Source of the DNA: Geomonas paludis
GTDB taxonomy: Bacteria; Desulfobacterota; Desulfuromonadia; Geobacterales; Geobacteraceae
Assembly: GCF_014193585.1 (NCBI RefSeq)
Contig: NZ_BLXY01000004.1
Span: 124,001 to 188,000, forward strand
Direction: 5' to 3'
Length of the DNA stretch: 64,000 bases
The position numbers were made by a program, and so were the translations under genes. Of the stretch, positions 13,962 to 22,409 are shown piece after piece. A model generated the notes under the pieces. It ran no database searches. It saw only the letters and a list, made by a program, of their open reading frames with translations, and was not told where the DNA came from. Positions within the stretch are counted from its first letter, which is position 1; each line of letters begins with the position of its first letter.

Positions 13962-15056
13962 ATGTCCCACCTCTTGGACCATGAGCCGAGGACAACTCAG
14001 GAACTGCTCGACGCCGTGGTGAACGGCACCCCGGACCTGATCTACGCCAAGGACCTCGCAGGGCGCTACCTGCTCATCAACAGCCAGGCCGCCAAGTGGT
14101 ACGGCAGGCCGGCGCACGAGATCGTGGGGCTGGACGACAGCGACCTCTTTCCCGACGAGGTGGTGCAGGCGCTGCGCGAAAACGACCACCTGGTGATGGC
14201 GTCGGGCGTCAGTTCCACGCTGCAGGAGCAGGTGGTGGACCGGACGGGCCGGCCGTGCGTGTTCCTTTCCACCAAGGGGCCGCTCTTCGACCGCAACGGC
14301 AGGGTAAGCGGCATCTTCAACATCTCCCGGGACATCACCGACCAGGTGCAGGCGCAGGAGCTGCTTTTGGCCAACCAGGAGCAGTTGAGCGCCCTGGCCA
14401 TCGAGCTGTCCCTGGCGGAGGAGAAGGAGCGCCGCCGCATCGCCGCCGAACTGCACGACGAGATCGGGCAGAACCTGGCCCTGGCCAAGCTGAAGCTCAG
14501 CGACTGCCGGCAGGATTTCAAGCTTCCCGCCGCGGCGACCCGGACGGTGAGGGAACTGGAGCTGCTGCTCGAGCGCACCATCCAGGAGGTCCGCACCCTG
14601 ACCTTCCAGATCAGCCCGCCGCTACTCTACGAGGTGGGGCTCGAGGCTGTCCTGGACTGGCTCGCGGAGCAGTTCCAGGCCAAGCACAAGCTGCAGGTGA
14701 CCGTGCAGAGCGACCTGACCTGCCAAATCAACGAGGAGCTGGGGGGAACCCTGTACCACGTGGCGCGCGAGCTTTTGGTGAACGTGGTCAAGCACGCCGA
14801 GGCGGGCAAGGTCTCCATCACCAGCAGACAGGGGGGCGACCACCTGGAGCTCACCGTCGCCGACGACGGCAAGGGCTTTCCGGCGCAGCCCGGGGAGGAG
14901 CGCGGCATGTCCGGTTTCGGGCTGTTCAACATCCGGCAGAGGGTGCAGCATCTGGGAGGCCACCTGGAGCTCAGCTCCGGCACCGGCGGCACCGAGGTAA
15001 CGGTCCGGGTCCCCATGGCCGACGCCGATCAGACCAACACAGGGAGTTCGCGATGA
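13962..15056 (+). CDS. PAS-domain NarX-type sensor histidine kinase
   Basis: The 364-residue soluble kinase has a PAS domain at about 15-130 (TPDLIYAKDLAGRYLLINSQ, EIVGLDDSDLFP). A HisKA_3 dimerisation domain follows, with the phospho-accepting His in RRIAAELHDEIGQNLALAK (about residue 165). The HATPase domain carries the N box ELLVNVVKHAEAG, the G1 box DDGKGF and the G2 box GFGLFNIRQRV. No membrane segment is present, so it senses a cytoplasmic signal. Its stop overlaps the ATG of the response regulator (ATGA), which is therefore its cognate partner. The start at 13962 lies one base after the upstream stop, with CAGGAG as ribosome site. Confidence 0.88.
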   Translation: MSHLLDHEPRTTQELLDAVVNGTPDLIYAKDLAGRYLLINSQAAKWYGRPAHEIVGLDDSDLFPDEVVQALRENDHLVMASGVSSTLQEQVVDRTGRPCVFLSTKGPLFDRNGRVSGIFNISRDITDQVQAQELLLANQEQLSALAIELSLAEEKERRRIAAELHDEIGQNLALAKLKLSDCRQDFKLPAAATRTVRELELLLERTIQEVRTLTFQISPPLLYEVGLEAVLDWLAEQFQAKHKLQVTVQSDLTCQINEELGGTLYHVARELLVNVVKHAEAGKVSITSRQGGDHLELTVADDGKGFPAQPGEERGMSGFGLFNIRQRVQHLGGHLELSSGTGGTEVTVRVPMADADQTNTGSSR

Positions 15057-15703
15057 CACGCGTGATGATAGTCGACGACCACAGCATAGTCCGGGAGGGG
15101 ATACGCATCCTCCTGGAGAAGTTCCCCGACATCATGGTGGTCGCCGACGCCGACAACGGCAGAGCGGCCCTGGACGTGGCGGCCAAGGCAGCGCCCGGCG
15201 TGGTCGTCATGGATACCAGCATGCCGGGCATGAACGGCATCGAGGCGACCCAAAGGCTCAGCGTCGAGTGCCCCTCGGCGCGCGTCTTGATCCTTTCCAT
15301 GCACAAGGACAAGCGTTTCGTCGCCCAGGCTTTCCGGGCCGGCGCGCGCGGGTACCTGCTCAAGGACTGCACCTCGGCCGAACTGGTGCATGCGGTGCGC
15401 TCCGTGGCGGCGGGCGAGATCTACGTCTGCTCGGGCATCATCGGCGTGGTGATCGACGACTACATCAAGCGCATCCCGGATTCCCTGCACCAGGGGGAGG
15501 CGGCGCTGACCCCGCGGGAAAGGGAGGTGCTGCAGTTGATCGCCGAGGGGAACAACGCCAAGAACATCGCCTTCCTGCTCAAGATCAACGTGAAGACGGT
15601 GGACACCCACCGCCAGCAGATCATGAAGAAGCTGAAGCTGCACTCCGTCGCCGAGCTCACCAAGTTCGCCATCCGGGAGGGGTTCACCAGCCTCGACAAC
15701 TGA
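15053..15703 (+). CDS. NarL/FixJ-type response regulator
   Basis: The 216-residue protein has a receiver domain with the acidic pocket VDDH, the phospho-acceptor Asp in VVVMDTSMPGMNG (about residue 54) and the conserved Lys in YLLKD. A C-terminal LuxR-type helix-turn-helix follows (LTPREREVLQLIAEG...VKTVDTHRQQIMKKLKL). It is translationally coupled to the PAS kinase by a 4-base overlap, so the pair forms a full two-component system acting as a transcription factor. Targets are unknown; the neighbouring orphan regulator gene downstream is one candidate. Confidence 0.9.
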   Translation: MTRVMIVDDHSIVREGIRILLEKFPDIMVVADADNGRAALDVAAKAAPGVVVMDTSMPGMNGIEATQRLSVECPSARVLILSMHKDKRFVAQAFRAGARGYLLKDCTSAELVHAVRSVAAGEIYVCSGIIGVVIDDYIKRIPDSLHQGEAALTPREREVLQLIAEGNNAKNIAFLLKINVKTVDTHRQQIMKKLKLHSVAELTKFAIREGFTSLDN

Positions 15704-15829
15704 ATGCCTCAGGAAAATTTCCGCTGCGTCTCATATAAACCCTGATATCGGGACACGTGTCTTATTTGTTAGAGTTGCCGCTCATTTGCGTTCATGAATA
15801 TCTTCGCGTGCAGCAACTACCGGGACACG

Positions 15830-16465
15830 ATGCGGACCACCAAAATCCTCCTTGCTGACGACCATACGCTGATCCGCGAGTGCCTGATCGCGATGATCGA
15901 GAAAGCACCAGGACTCGAAGTCGTGGCCCAGGCCGGCAGCGGCATGGAGGCGGTGCGCCTCACCTACGAACTGAAGCCTGACCTGGTCCTCATGGACCTG
16001 GTGATGCCCGACGGCAACGGCATCGAGGCGAGCCGCTGCATCCTGAGCGCCTTTCCCGATACCAAGGTGCTGATGCTCTCCATGTACGGCGACGCGCGTT
16101 CGGTGCGCCAGGCCCTGGAGGCGGGGGGCAAGGGCTTCCTGGTCAAGAGCTGCCCCTCCGAAGAGATCCTCGAGGCGGTGCGGGTCGTTTCCGACAACGG
16201 TTTCTACCTCAGCTCCCACCTGCAAGGGGTCCTGGAGCACGAGCTGCACCCGGCAGCCGGCAAGTTGCCCCTCACCTCCCGTGAAGAAGAGGTGCTGGTG
16301 CTGATGGCCCAGGGGAAGACCTCGCGCGAGATCGCCGCCCAGCTCCAGATCAGCCCCAAGACGGTGGAGACCCACCGCATGCACCTCATGAAAAAGCTGA
16401 ACCTCACCAACATCGCCAGCCTCACCAAGTTCGCCATCAGGGAAGGTCTGCTCCCCCTCGAGTAG
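15830..16465 (+). CDS. NarL/FixJ-type response regulator (orphan)
   Basis: The 211-residue regulator is a close paralogue of the preceding one: DDHTL acidic residues, phospho-Asp in LVLMDLVMPDGNG, Lys in FLVKSC, and a LuxR helix-turn-helix LTSREEEVLVLMAQGKTSREIAAQL. The C-terminal motif LTKFAIREGL is shared by both, pointing to a local gene duplication. The start is uncertain: ATG 15830 begins two residues before the first strand, while ATG 15794 adds a cysteine-containing extension; neither has a strong ribosome site. A separate promoter region of about 120 bases precedes it. Its kinase is not adjacent. Confidence 0.83.
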   Translation: MRTTKILLADDHTLIRECLIAMIEKAPGLEVVAQAGSGMEAVRLTYELKPDLVLMDLVMPDGNGIEASRCILSAFPDTKVLMLSMYGDARSVRQALEAGGKGFLVKSCPSEEILEAVRVVSDNGFYLSSHLQGVLEHELHPAAGKLPLTSREEEVLVLMAQGKTSREIAAQLQISPKTVETHRMHLMKKLNLTNIASLTKFAIREGLLPLE

Positions 16466-16748
16466 TGACGGGGCCTCGGCGTCCCCATCTCCCTTCCGCC
16501 TCTACCCCTGTTTTCGACTCTCTTATTGCCTTGTGTTCTCCCTTCGCTTCTCGCGCTCTCCCGTCGCGCGCCGTTTCTTGTCGTCGCGCCGTCTCCCACT
16601 GCTGCCTCGGCCAAAAATCCGCCCGGGGCAGGCGTTTTTCTGATTCATCACGGTCCCATTGCGTCGATGAGGCATGGGAACGTCGTCGGGGGGACCACCG
16701 TTGGAGGCGCCCCGGCAGCGACAACTACACTGGGAGGACGGAGCGCGC

Positions 16749-18452
16749 ATGAAATGGTTCACCAATCTGAAGGTCGGCACTAAGCTTGTTGCGGCGTTTG
16801 TAGCGGTAGCGGTCATCACGGCCGTGGTAGGGATCATCGGCATCCGCAACATGGGCACCATCAACGACATGGCCGACGAGATGTACATGAAGGAGCTGCT
16901 GGGGATCTCCTACATCAAGGAGGCCAACATCAACCTGATCTACATCTCCCGCGCCGAGAAGAACTTCCTCCTCGCCACCACGCAGCAGGAGCGGGAGAAG
17001 TACGTCACCAACATCAACAAGTACAAGGCCGGTTACAAGGAATGGCTGGACAAGGCGAAGCCGCTGTTCTACTCCGAAAAGGGGAAGGCGATCCTGAAGC
17101 GGCTGGAGGCGGCCAACGAAGAGTGGTTCGCGCTGCAGCAGAAGGTGGTCGAGCTCGGCAGCCGGGACAAGCTGAACAGCAGTTCGGCCGCCGTGACCCT
17201 CTCCTTCGGTGAGGCGCGCACCAAGCAAACCGTGGTGGACGACACGCTGACCGAACTGGCCCGCCTGAAGGAGGAGAACGCCAAGGAGGCGTCGCTGGAG
17301 ACCACCCGGATCTACAAGGCGAGCCTTACGCTGATGGTGAGCCTGGTGGCGGGAGGCGTGCTGCTCGGCCTGGCGCTGGGGATCATCATCTCGCGCATGA
17401 TCAGCGTGCCGCTGAGGCGCGGCGTCGAGTTCGCTTCAGCCGTGGCCGACGGCGACCTGACCCAGACCATCGACATCGACCAGAAGGACGAGGTCGGCCA
17501 GTTGGCGGCGGCCCTGAACAACATGGTGGCGCGCCTGAAGGGGATCGTGGCCGAAGTGAAGAGCGCCTCCGACAACGTGGCGGCGGGGAGCCAGCAGCTT
17601 TCCTCGGGCGCCGAGGAGATGTCGCAGGGCGCCACCGAGCAGGCGGCTTCCGCCGAGGAGGCGTCGTCTTCCATGGAGCAGATGTCCTCCAACATCCGCC
17701 AGAACGCCGACAACGCCATGCAGACCGAGAAGATCGCGGTGAAGTCGGCCCAGGACGCCCGGGAAGGGGGGACGGCGGTCCAGGAGACGGTGAGCGCCAT
17801 GAAGGAGATCGCCGGCAAGATCGGCATCATCGAGGAGATCGCGCGCCAGACCAACCTGTTGGCCCTGAACGCGGCCATCGAGGCGGCCAGGGCAGGGGAG
17901 CACGGCAAGGGCTTTGCCGTGGTCGCCTCCGAGGTGAGAAAGCTGGCGGAACGGAGTCAGAAGGCGGCCGCCGAGATCAGCGACCTGTCGGCGAGCAGCG
18001 TCGACGTAGCGGTGAAGGCGGGAGAGCTGCTGGCCAAGATGGTGCCGGACATCCAGAAGACCGCCGAACTGGTGCAGGAGATCAGCGCGGCGAGCAAGGA
18101 GCAGGACACCGGCGCGGACCAGATCAACAGGGCGATCCAGCAACTGGACCAGGTGATCCAGGCCAACGCGGGCGCCTCCGAAGAGATGGCCTCCACCGCC
18201 GAGGAGCTCTCCAGCCAGGCCGAGCAGCTGCAGAGCGCGGTTTCCTTCTTCAAGATCGGCGACGAGCGTAGAAGGGGTGCGCCGGCGGCCAAGGCTGCTC
18301 CCTCCGCCAAGCCGGCCGCGGCGCAGGGCAAGCAGTTGACCCGTGCCAAGGCTGCGGCCCCCGGTGCGGCCGCGGCGGTGAAGAAGGCCGTGGGGCACGA
18401 CTTCAACCTGGACGACAAGAGCATGAGCGACGCCGATTTCGAGCAGTACTAG
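16749..18452 (+). CDS. Methyl-accepting chemotaxis protein
   Basis: The 567-residue receptor has a first membrane helix at about 10-32, a periplasmic four-helix-bundle-type sensor (about 33-190), and a second helix at about 195-215 ([20 protein letters not shown]). HAMP follows, then a long coiled-coil signalling domain with the hairpin tip [23 protein letters not shown] 60-residue Ala/Pro/Lys linker ends in DFEQY, which fits the x-aromatic-x-x-aromatic docking pentapeptide for CheR/CheB. ATG 16749 follows GGGAGGACGG. The ligand is unknown. It is convergent with cheW, with a terminator on each side of the shared gap. Confidence 0.92.
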   Translation: MKWFTNLKVGTKLVAAFVAVAVITAVVGIIGIRNMGTINDMADEMYMKELLGISYIKEANINLIYISRAEKNFLLATTQQEREKYVTNINKYKAGYKEWLDKAKPLFYSEKGKAILKRLEAANEEWFALQQKVVELGSRDKLNSSSAAVTLSFGEARTKQTVVDDTLTELARLKEENAKEASLETTRIYKASLTLMVSLVAGGVLLGLALGIIISRMISVPLRRGVEFASAVADGDLTQTIDIDQKDEVGQLAAALNNMVARLKGIVAEVKSASDNVAAGSQQLSSGAEEMSQGATEQAASAEEASSSMEQMSSNIRQNADNAMQTEKIAVKSAQDAREGGTAVQETVSAMKEIAGKIGIIEEIARQTNLLALNAAIEAARAGEHGKGFAVVASEVRKLAERSQKAAAEISDLSASSVDVAVKAGELLAKMVPDIQKTAELVQEISAASKEQDTGADQINRAIQQLDQVIQANAGASEEMASTAEELSSQAEQLQSAVSFFKIGDERRRGAPAAKAAPSAKPAAAQGKQLTRAKAAAPGAAAAVKKAVGHDFNLDDKSMSDADFEQY

Positions 18453-18500
18453 CTTTGATTGTATCGGCGGCCTGAGGGCCGCCTGTGATGCCATGCCATG

Positions 18501-18532
18501 CAGCGCCGTCCCCCCGGACGGCGCTTTTTTTC
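18501..18532 (+). terminator. Rho-independent terminator after the chemoreceptor gene
   Basis: AGCGCCGTCC and GGACGGCGCT form a stem, followed by a run of seven Ts. Confidence 0.88.
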
Positions 18533-18539
18533 GTCTGTA

Positions 18540-18652
18540 CCCTCTCCCCCCGGGAGAGGGTGCCCGAAGGGCGGGTGAGGGAGAAGGCCGAAGCGAGATC
18601 GCGCCGATTGTGGCGCCCTCACCCCCGGCCCCTCTCCCGGTGGGAGAGGGGG
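18540..18652. repeat. Family A palindromic repeat, copy 4
   Basis: The arms CCCTCTCCCCCCGGGAGAGG and CCCCTCTCCCGGTGGGAGAG enclose TGCCCGAAGGGCGGGTGAGG and a variable core. It sits between two facing terminators. Confidence 0.85.
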
Positions 18653-18671
18653 GATGACCTGCGACGAGGCG

Positions 18672-18713
18672 CAAAAAAGGGGGCAGTCGCATCAGCGACT
18701 GCCCCCTTCCCGA
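18672..18713 (-). terminator. Rho-independent terminator of cheW
   Basis: GGGGGCAGTCGC and GCGACTGCCCCC form a perfect 12-bp stem with loop ATCA. On the minus strand it is followed by TTTTTT, and it lies about 25 bases past the cheW stop. Confidence 0.9.
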
Positions 18714-18737
18714 CTGTGGGGTCTTGGGCCGGAGCTG

Positions 18738-19232
18738 CTAGGCGGCGGCGCCTTCCAACTCCTGGACCAACTCCAACTCACCGCTGGTGAAGACCTTGTC
18801 GATATCGAGGATGATGATGAACTGCTCGTTGTGCTTGCCCATCCCCTTGATGAAGTCGGTGTTGAGCTTGGTGCCGATGCGCGGCGGCGGCTCGATCTGG
18901 TCCGGCTCCAGGTCCATCACCTCCTGGACCGCGTCCGCCATGGCCCCCATGACCACCCTCTCGCCCTCCAACTCCACCTCGACGATGATGACGCAGGTGT
19001 TGACCGTCTGCTCCGCCATCGCCATGCCGAACTTAAGCCTCAGGTCCACCACCGGAACGACGCTGCCGCGCAGGTTGATGACGCCGCGCATGTAGTCGGG
19101 CGTTTGCGGCACCTTGGTGATGGAGGTGAAGTCCAGCACCTCGCGTACCTTGCCGATGTCCAGGGCGAACAGCTCGTCCTCCAGCTTGAAGGTCAGATAC
19201 TGGGTAGTTTCCGTGATTGTCTCGACCGCCAT
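18738..19232 (-). CDS. cheW: Chemotaxis coupling protein CheW
   Basis: The 164-residue cytoplasmic adaptor has the CheW fold pattern: TQYLTFKLEDELFALDIGKVREVLDF at the start, then the conserved MRGVINLRGSVVPVVDLRLKFG (residues about 48-70), and the ending FIIILDIDKVF. It would link chemoreceptors to the CheA kinase. It lies between two receptor genes but faces its own sigma-28-like promoter, so it is probably expressed with the flagellar/chemotaxis regulon. The CheA gene is not in this window. The ribosome site AGGAGAGAG precedes the ATG. Confidence 0.93.
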   Translation of the reverse strand: MAVETITETTQYLTFKLEDELFALDIGKVREVLDFTSITKVPQTPDYMRGVINLRGSVVPVVDLRLKFGMAMAEQTVNTCVIIVEVELEGERVVMGAMADAVQEVMDLEPDQIEPPPRIGTKLNTDFIKGMGKHNEQFIIILDIDKVFTSGELELVQELEGAAA

Positions 19233-19343
19233 GTTCTCTCTCCTCTCTCAGTTTTGACTGTCGGTGCGCCCCGCTATGAGTAACGACCAATCAGGCTAAG
19301 CTCGAACCGGTTCCGCCCATTGTGCGCCCGGAACCCATCAAAC

Positions 19344-19370
19344 ATATCGACACATTGCGCTCTAAATTGA
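19344..19370 (-). promoter_or_regulatory. Sigma-28-like promoter of cheW
   Basis: Minus strand TCAA, 15 bases, GTCGATAT, compared with the sigma-28 consensus TAAA-N15-GCCGATAA (3 of 4 and 6 of 8 match). It lies about 110 bases before the cheW ATG. Confidence 0.4.
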
Positions 19371-19434
19371 GTCAAAAAATCATGGTTACAAACTTATAAT
19401 CCCGGGAGCCGCTGCGCCGCAGGCAACGATTTTT

Positions 19435-21471
19435 CTAGAAGCTCTCGAAAGCCTCGTCGTTCAGCTCCAGTTCCACGGCGTGGGGAGCGGCATGAGTGAG
19501 CGGGCGGGGCGGCGCGGTAGCCTTCTTCGCCGGCTTGGCAGCCGCCTTGCGCGGTGCGGCAGCCGTCGAGGCGGAGTGCGCCACCTTGAAGAAGCTGATG
19601 GTGTTCTGCATCTGCTCCGACTGCGAGGCGAGCTCCTCCGCGGTTGCCGACATCTCCTCCGCGGCCGAGGCGTTCTGCTGGATCACCTGGTCCAGTTGCT
19701 GGATGGCCTTGTTGATCTGCTCGGCGCCGGTGTCCTGCTCCCTGCTGGCAGCGGTGATCTCCTGCACCAGCCCCGCCGTTCTCTGGATGTCCGGCAGCAT
19801 GTTGGTGAGCATGGCCCCGGCGGTTTCGGCCACCTCGACGCTCGAGGAGGACAATTCCGAGATCTCTGCCGCGGCCTTCTGGGAGCGCTCGGCCAGTTTC
19901 CTCACCTCGGAGGCGACCACGGCGAACCCTTTGCCGTGCTCGCCGGCGCGGGCCGCCTCGATGGCGGCATTGAGGGCCAACAGGTTGGTCTGGCGCGCGA
20001 TCTCCTCGATGATGGAGATCTTGCCGGCGATCTCTTTCATGGCGGTCACCGTCTGCGCCACCGCCTTGCCCCCCTCCTGCGCGTCCGCCGCGGATTTCAC
20101 CGCGATCTTCTCGGTCTGCAGGGCGTTGTCCGCGTTCTGCCTGATGTTGGAGGACATCTCTTCCATGGAGCTGGAGGCCTCCTCGGCGGCCGCGGCCTGC
20201 TCGGTGGCCCCCTGAGACATCTCCTCGGCGCTGGAGGACATCTGCTGACTGCCGGCCGCCACGTTGTCCGCGGCGTTCTTGACGTCGTTGACCACCTCGG
20301 AGAGCTTGCGGACCATGTTGGCCAGGGAGCGCATCAGTTCGTCCTCGGCGGAGCGCTCGGTGATGGTGACGGTGAGGTTGCCGTCGGCGACCTCCCTGGC
20401 GGCGGCGGTGATGGTGTCGGTGGCCCGGATCAGCACGTTCAGGTTGTTCTTGATCTCGTTGAAGTCACCCTTGTACTCTTCCAAGATCTCGGGCGGCATG
20501 TTCCCCTTGGAGATGCGCTCCACGTATTCTGCTGCCATGTTGAGCGGGCCGATGACCGCGTCGAGGGTGCCGTTTACCCCTTCCACCACCTCTCGATAGG
20601 CCCCCTGGTGCCGGGAGGCGTCGGCCCTGCTGGCGAGCTTCCCTTCCATGGCGGCGCCGGAGAGAGCCATGGTGTCCGCCACCAGCGCCTTGATGCTCGC
20701 CACCATGGTTTGCATGGCGACCAGAAGCTGCCCCGTCTCGTCCTTTCCCGTCTCCTCGATGGTTACCGACAGGTCCCCGCGGGCCAGCTTTTCCGCCACG
20801 TCGACGCCGGTGCCAAGCGCGCGGCTGATCTTGCGCGAGACCATGACGGCCAGGAAGGCGCCGATCAGCACAGCGGCCACCAGGGCGGCGATGATCATCC
20901 AGCGGGAGCTTTGGTAGGTCTGGGTCGCGCGGTGTCCCGCCTCTTCAGCTCCCTTGTCGCTCATGGCCACCCCTTTCTCGATGGAGGCCACCGCGTCGGT
21001 GAAGCTCTTGGCCCCGTCCCCCTGCAAAAGCGCCAGGGCCTGCTGCTTCTTGTTTTGCCGGGAAAGTTCGATGACCTTCTGGTGGTCCGCCAGGTACTGG
21101 CCCCACTCCGCGGTGAACTCCTGCAGGCTCTTTTTCTCCTCGGCGGTTTCGGCCAGCTTCTCGTACTGGGCCGTCACCTTTTTAACGCCGGTGATCTCCT
21201 CTTCCAGGGTCTTCTCGAATTTTTTCATCTCCTCCGGCGACGTGGCCAGAACGTGCTGGAACTCCGCGTTGCGCACGTCCCCCATGCCGATGCGCATGTC
21301 GTCCAGCGCGTTGACACCCGGCAGCCACTGCGTGGTTACCTCGGTTGTGTCCTGGTTCAGGCGTGCCAGCTGCCAGATGGAGAAGAGCCCCAGTGCCGTG
21401 GCGAGCAGCAGTACCGACGCTACGACCGCCAGGATTTTCCCACCGATCTTCATGTCATTGAACCATTTCAT
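19435..21471 (-). CDS. Methyl-accepting chemotaxis protein with repeated HAMP units
   Basis: The 678-residue receptor has a membrane helix at about 10-32 and a four-helix-bundle sensor (about 33-185) containing the [19 protein letters not shown] stretch. A second membrane helix follows at about 192-212, then HAMP. Two more HAMP-like segments (about 285-400) precede the signalling tip [22 protein letters not shown]. The signalling half is nearly identical to that of the receptor at 16749. The end, AFESF after an Ala/Lys/Pro linker, again matches the C-terminal CheR/CheB docking pentapeptide pattern. Multiple HAMP units suggest a longer signal relay. A sigma-28-like promoter lies upstream. Confidence 0.92.
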   Translation of the reverse strand: MKWFNDMKIGGKILAVVASVLLLATALGLFSIWQLARLNQDTTEVTTQWLPGVNALDDMRIGMGDVRNAEFQHVLATSPEEMKKFEKTLEEEITGVKKVTAQYEKLAETAEEKKSLQEFTAEWGQYLADHQKVIELSRQNKKQQALALLQGDGAKSFTDAVASIEKGVAMSDKGAEEAGHRATQTYQSSRWMIIAALVAAVLIGAFLAVMVSRKISRALGTGVDVAEKLARGDLSVTIEETGKDETGQLLVAMQTMVASIKALVADTMALSGAAMEGKLASRADASRHQGAYREVVEGVNGTLDAVIGPLNMAAEYVERISKGNMPPEILEEYKGDFNEIKNNLNVLIRATDTITAAAREVADGNLTVTITERSAEDELMRSLANMVRKLSEVVNDVKNAADNVAAGSQQMSSSAEEMSQGATEQAAAAEEASSSMEEMSSNIRQNADNALQTEKIAVKSAADAQEGGKAVAQTVTAMKEIAGKISIIEEIARQTNLLALNAAIEAARAGEHGKGFAVVASEVRKLAERSQKAAAEISELSSSSVEVAETAGAMLTNMLPDIQRTAGLVQEITAASREQDTGAEQINKAIQQLDQVIQQNASAAEEMSATAEELASQSEQMQNTISFFKVAHSASTAAAPRKAAAKPAKKATAPPRPLTHAAPHAVELELNDEAFESF

Positions 21472-21677
21472 GTTTCTCTCCTGTGTGCTTTGGGATCAGT
21501 TCGCCGGTGCAGCCCGGTGTTCCCAGACCGAGCGAACGGTGCGTGTCGAAGTCAGGCAACGGATGATGGCCGGATTACAGTCATGGGACGTTCTCCTGTT
21601 CCGTTGTGATGCTGGTGAGACTCTGTCGGAGCGGCAAAGGTGTGTCAAAGGGGGCGGGTTGCGATGTCTATGTACAT

Positions 21678-21704
21678 GTATCGGCGCAGCTTAGGCGGAG
21701 TTAA
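21678..21704 (-). promoter_or_regulatory. Sigma-28-like promoter of the chemoreceptor gene
   Basis: Minus strand TTAA, 15 bases, GCCGATAC: 7 of 8 positions match the sigma-28 -10 element at exact spacing. It lies about 207 bases before the ATG, which leaves a long leader. Confidence 0.55.
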
Positions 21705-21745
21705 GAGATAGTTTTTCTGGAGCAATAGGAGAATCGGACGCCTGC

Positions 21746-21766
21746 ATGTCTAAAACACCTAGACAT
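21746..21766. promoter_or_regulatory. Inverted repeat, operator candidate 1
   Basis: ATGTCTA, 7 bases, TAGACAT: perfect 7-bp arms, about 100 bases before the ATG at 21867. Confidence 0.4.
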
Positions 21767-21794
21767 TGTTTGGCAACACAGGCATTATGGCCAC

Positions 21795-21817
21795 CTTAGT
21801 CGTATGAAATGACTAAG
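21795..21817. promoter_or_regulatory. Inverted repeat, operator candidate 2
   Basis: CTTAGTC, 9 bases, GACTAAG: perfect 7-bp arms, directly followed by TTGACC, which could be a -35 element of the plus-strand gene. A repressor bound here would block that promoter. Confidence 0.45.
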
Positions 21818-21866
21818 TTATTGACCTGCGCCATGAATGAGGATAGAGGAAATACTGGAGGGTGAT

Positions 21867-22334
21867 ATGGACGACACCATGAGAAGGAATGACCGCCGGC
21901 TCTCGGCACAGCTGACCAACGAGATCCTGGAGAAGGGGACGGTCTGCCAGTTGGCGCTGGCGGCACAGGGCGAGCCCTACCTGGTTACCATGAACTACGG
22001 CTACCGTGAGTCGACCCTGTATTTCCACTGCGCCGCGGCGGGGAAGAAGCTGGAGATCATCGAGCAGAACAACCGCGTCTGCTTCACCGTGGTCGAGCAC
22101 GGGGCGGTGCTGCCGGCGGAAAAGCCCTGCGACTTCACCATGAAGTACAGAAGCGTGGTCGGGTTCGGCACCGCGCGGGTGATCGACGGCTACCGGGAAA
22201 AATGCGAGGCGCTCGGTATAATCATGGCTCAGTACGCTCCCGGTGAGACCTTCCAGTTCCCGGAGGGGACCCTGGCCGCAACGACGGTGTTCGCCGTCGA
22301 CATCTCCTCCATGGCAGCCAAGAGCAACCTTTGA
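21867..22334 (+). CDS. Pyridoxamine 5'-phosphate oxidase family (flavin split-barrel) protein
   Basis: The 155-residue protein has the NimA-like split-barrel pattern: an N-terminal helix with MRRNDRRLS, then VCQLALAAQGEPYLVTMNYGY, TLYFHCAAAGKKLEII and VCFTVVEHG. These proteins bind FMN or a related flavin and reduce small molecules; some give nitroimidazole resistance, but the true substrate here is unknown. Start 21867 follows GGAGGGTGAT; an earlier in-frame codon (21837) would place the start in the promoter region. The two inverted repeats upstream suggest local control. Confidence 0.78.
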   Translation: MDDTMRRNDRRLSAQLTNEILEKGTVCQLALAAQGEPYLVTMNYGYRESTLYFHCAAAGKKLEIIEQNNRVCFTVVEHGAVLPAEKPCDFTMKYRSVVGFGTARVIDGYREKCEALGIIMAQYAPGETFQFPEGTLAATTVFAVDISSMAAKSNL

Positions 22335-22409
22335 CCGTCACCAATAACCACTGACCGGCAACCACTGACCCCCAGGAGCACCACTGATAGCTCAACAAGC
22401 GAGGTCCGC

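Larger units (their letters stand above)
21472..21866. other. Divergent regulatory region with sigma-28-like promoter and two inverted repeats
   Basis: This 395-base gap separates the receptor gene (minus) from the flavin split-barrel gene (plus). It contains the receptor's promoter (21678-21704) and two perfect 7-bp inverted repeats (21746-21766 and 21795-21817) close to the plus-strand gene. The rest shows no coding potential. Confidence 0.65.

Noticed and set aside
16466-16748. Small genes or a regulatory RNA in the gap before the chemoreceptor
   Set aside because: The region is pyrimidine-rich and has no stable long hairpin or ribosome site other than that of the receptor. A sigma-28-like match near 16660 has only 6 of 8 in the -10 and 2 of 4 in the -35.
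22340-22388. ACCACTGA micro-repeats before buk as an operator
   Set aside because: The units are imperfect direct repeats with irregular spacing and no symmetry; they look like replication slippage.
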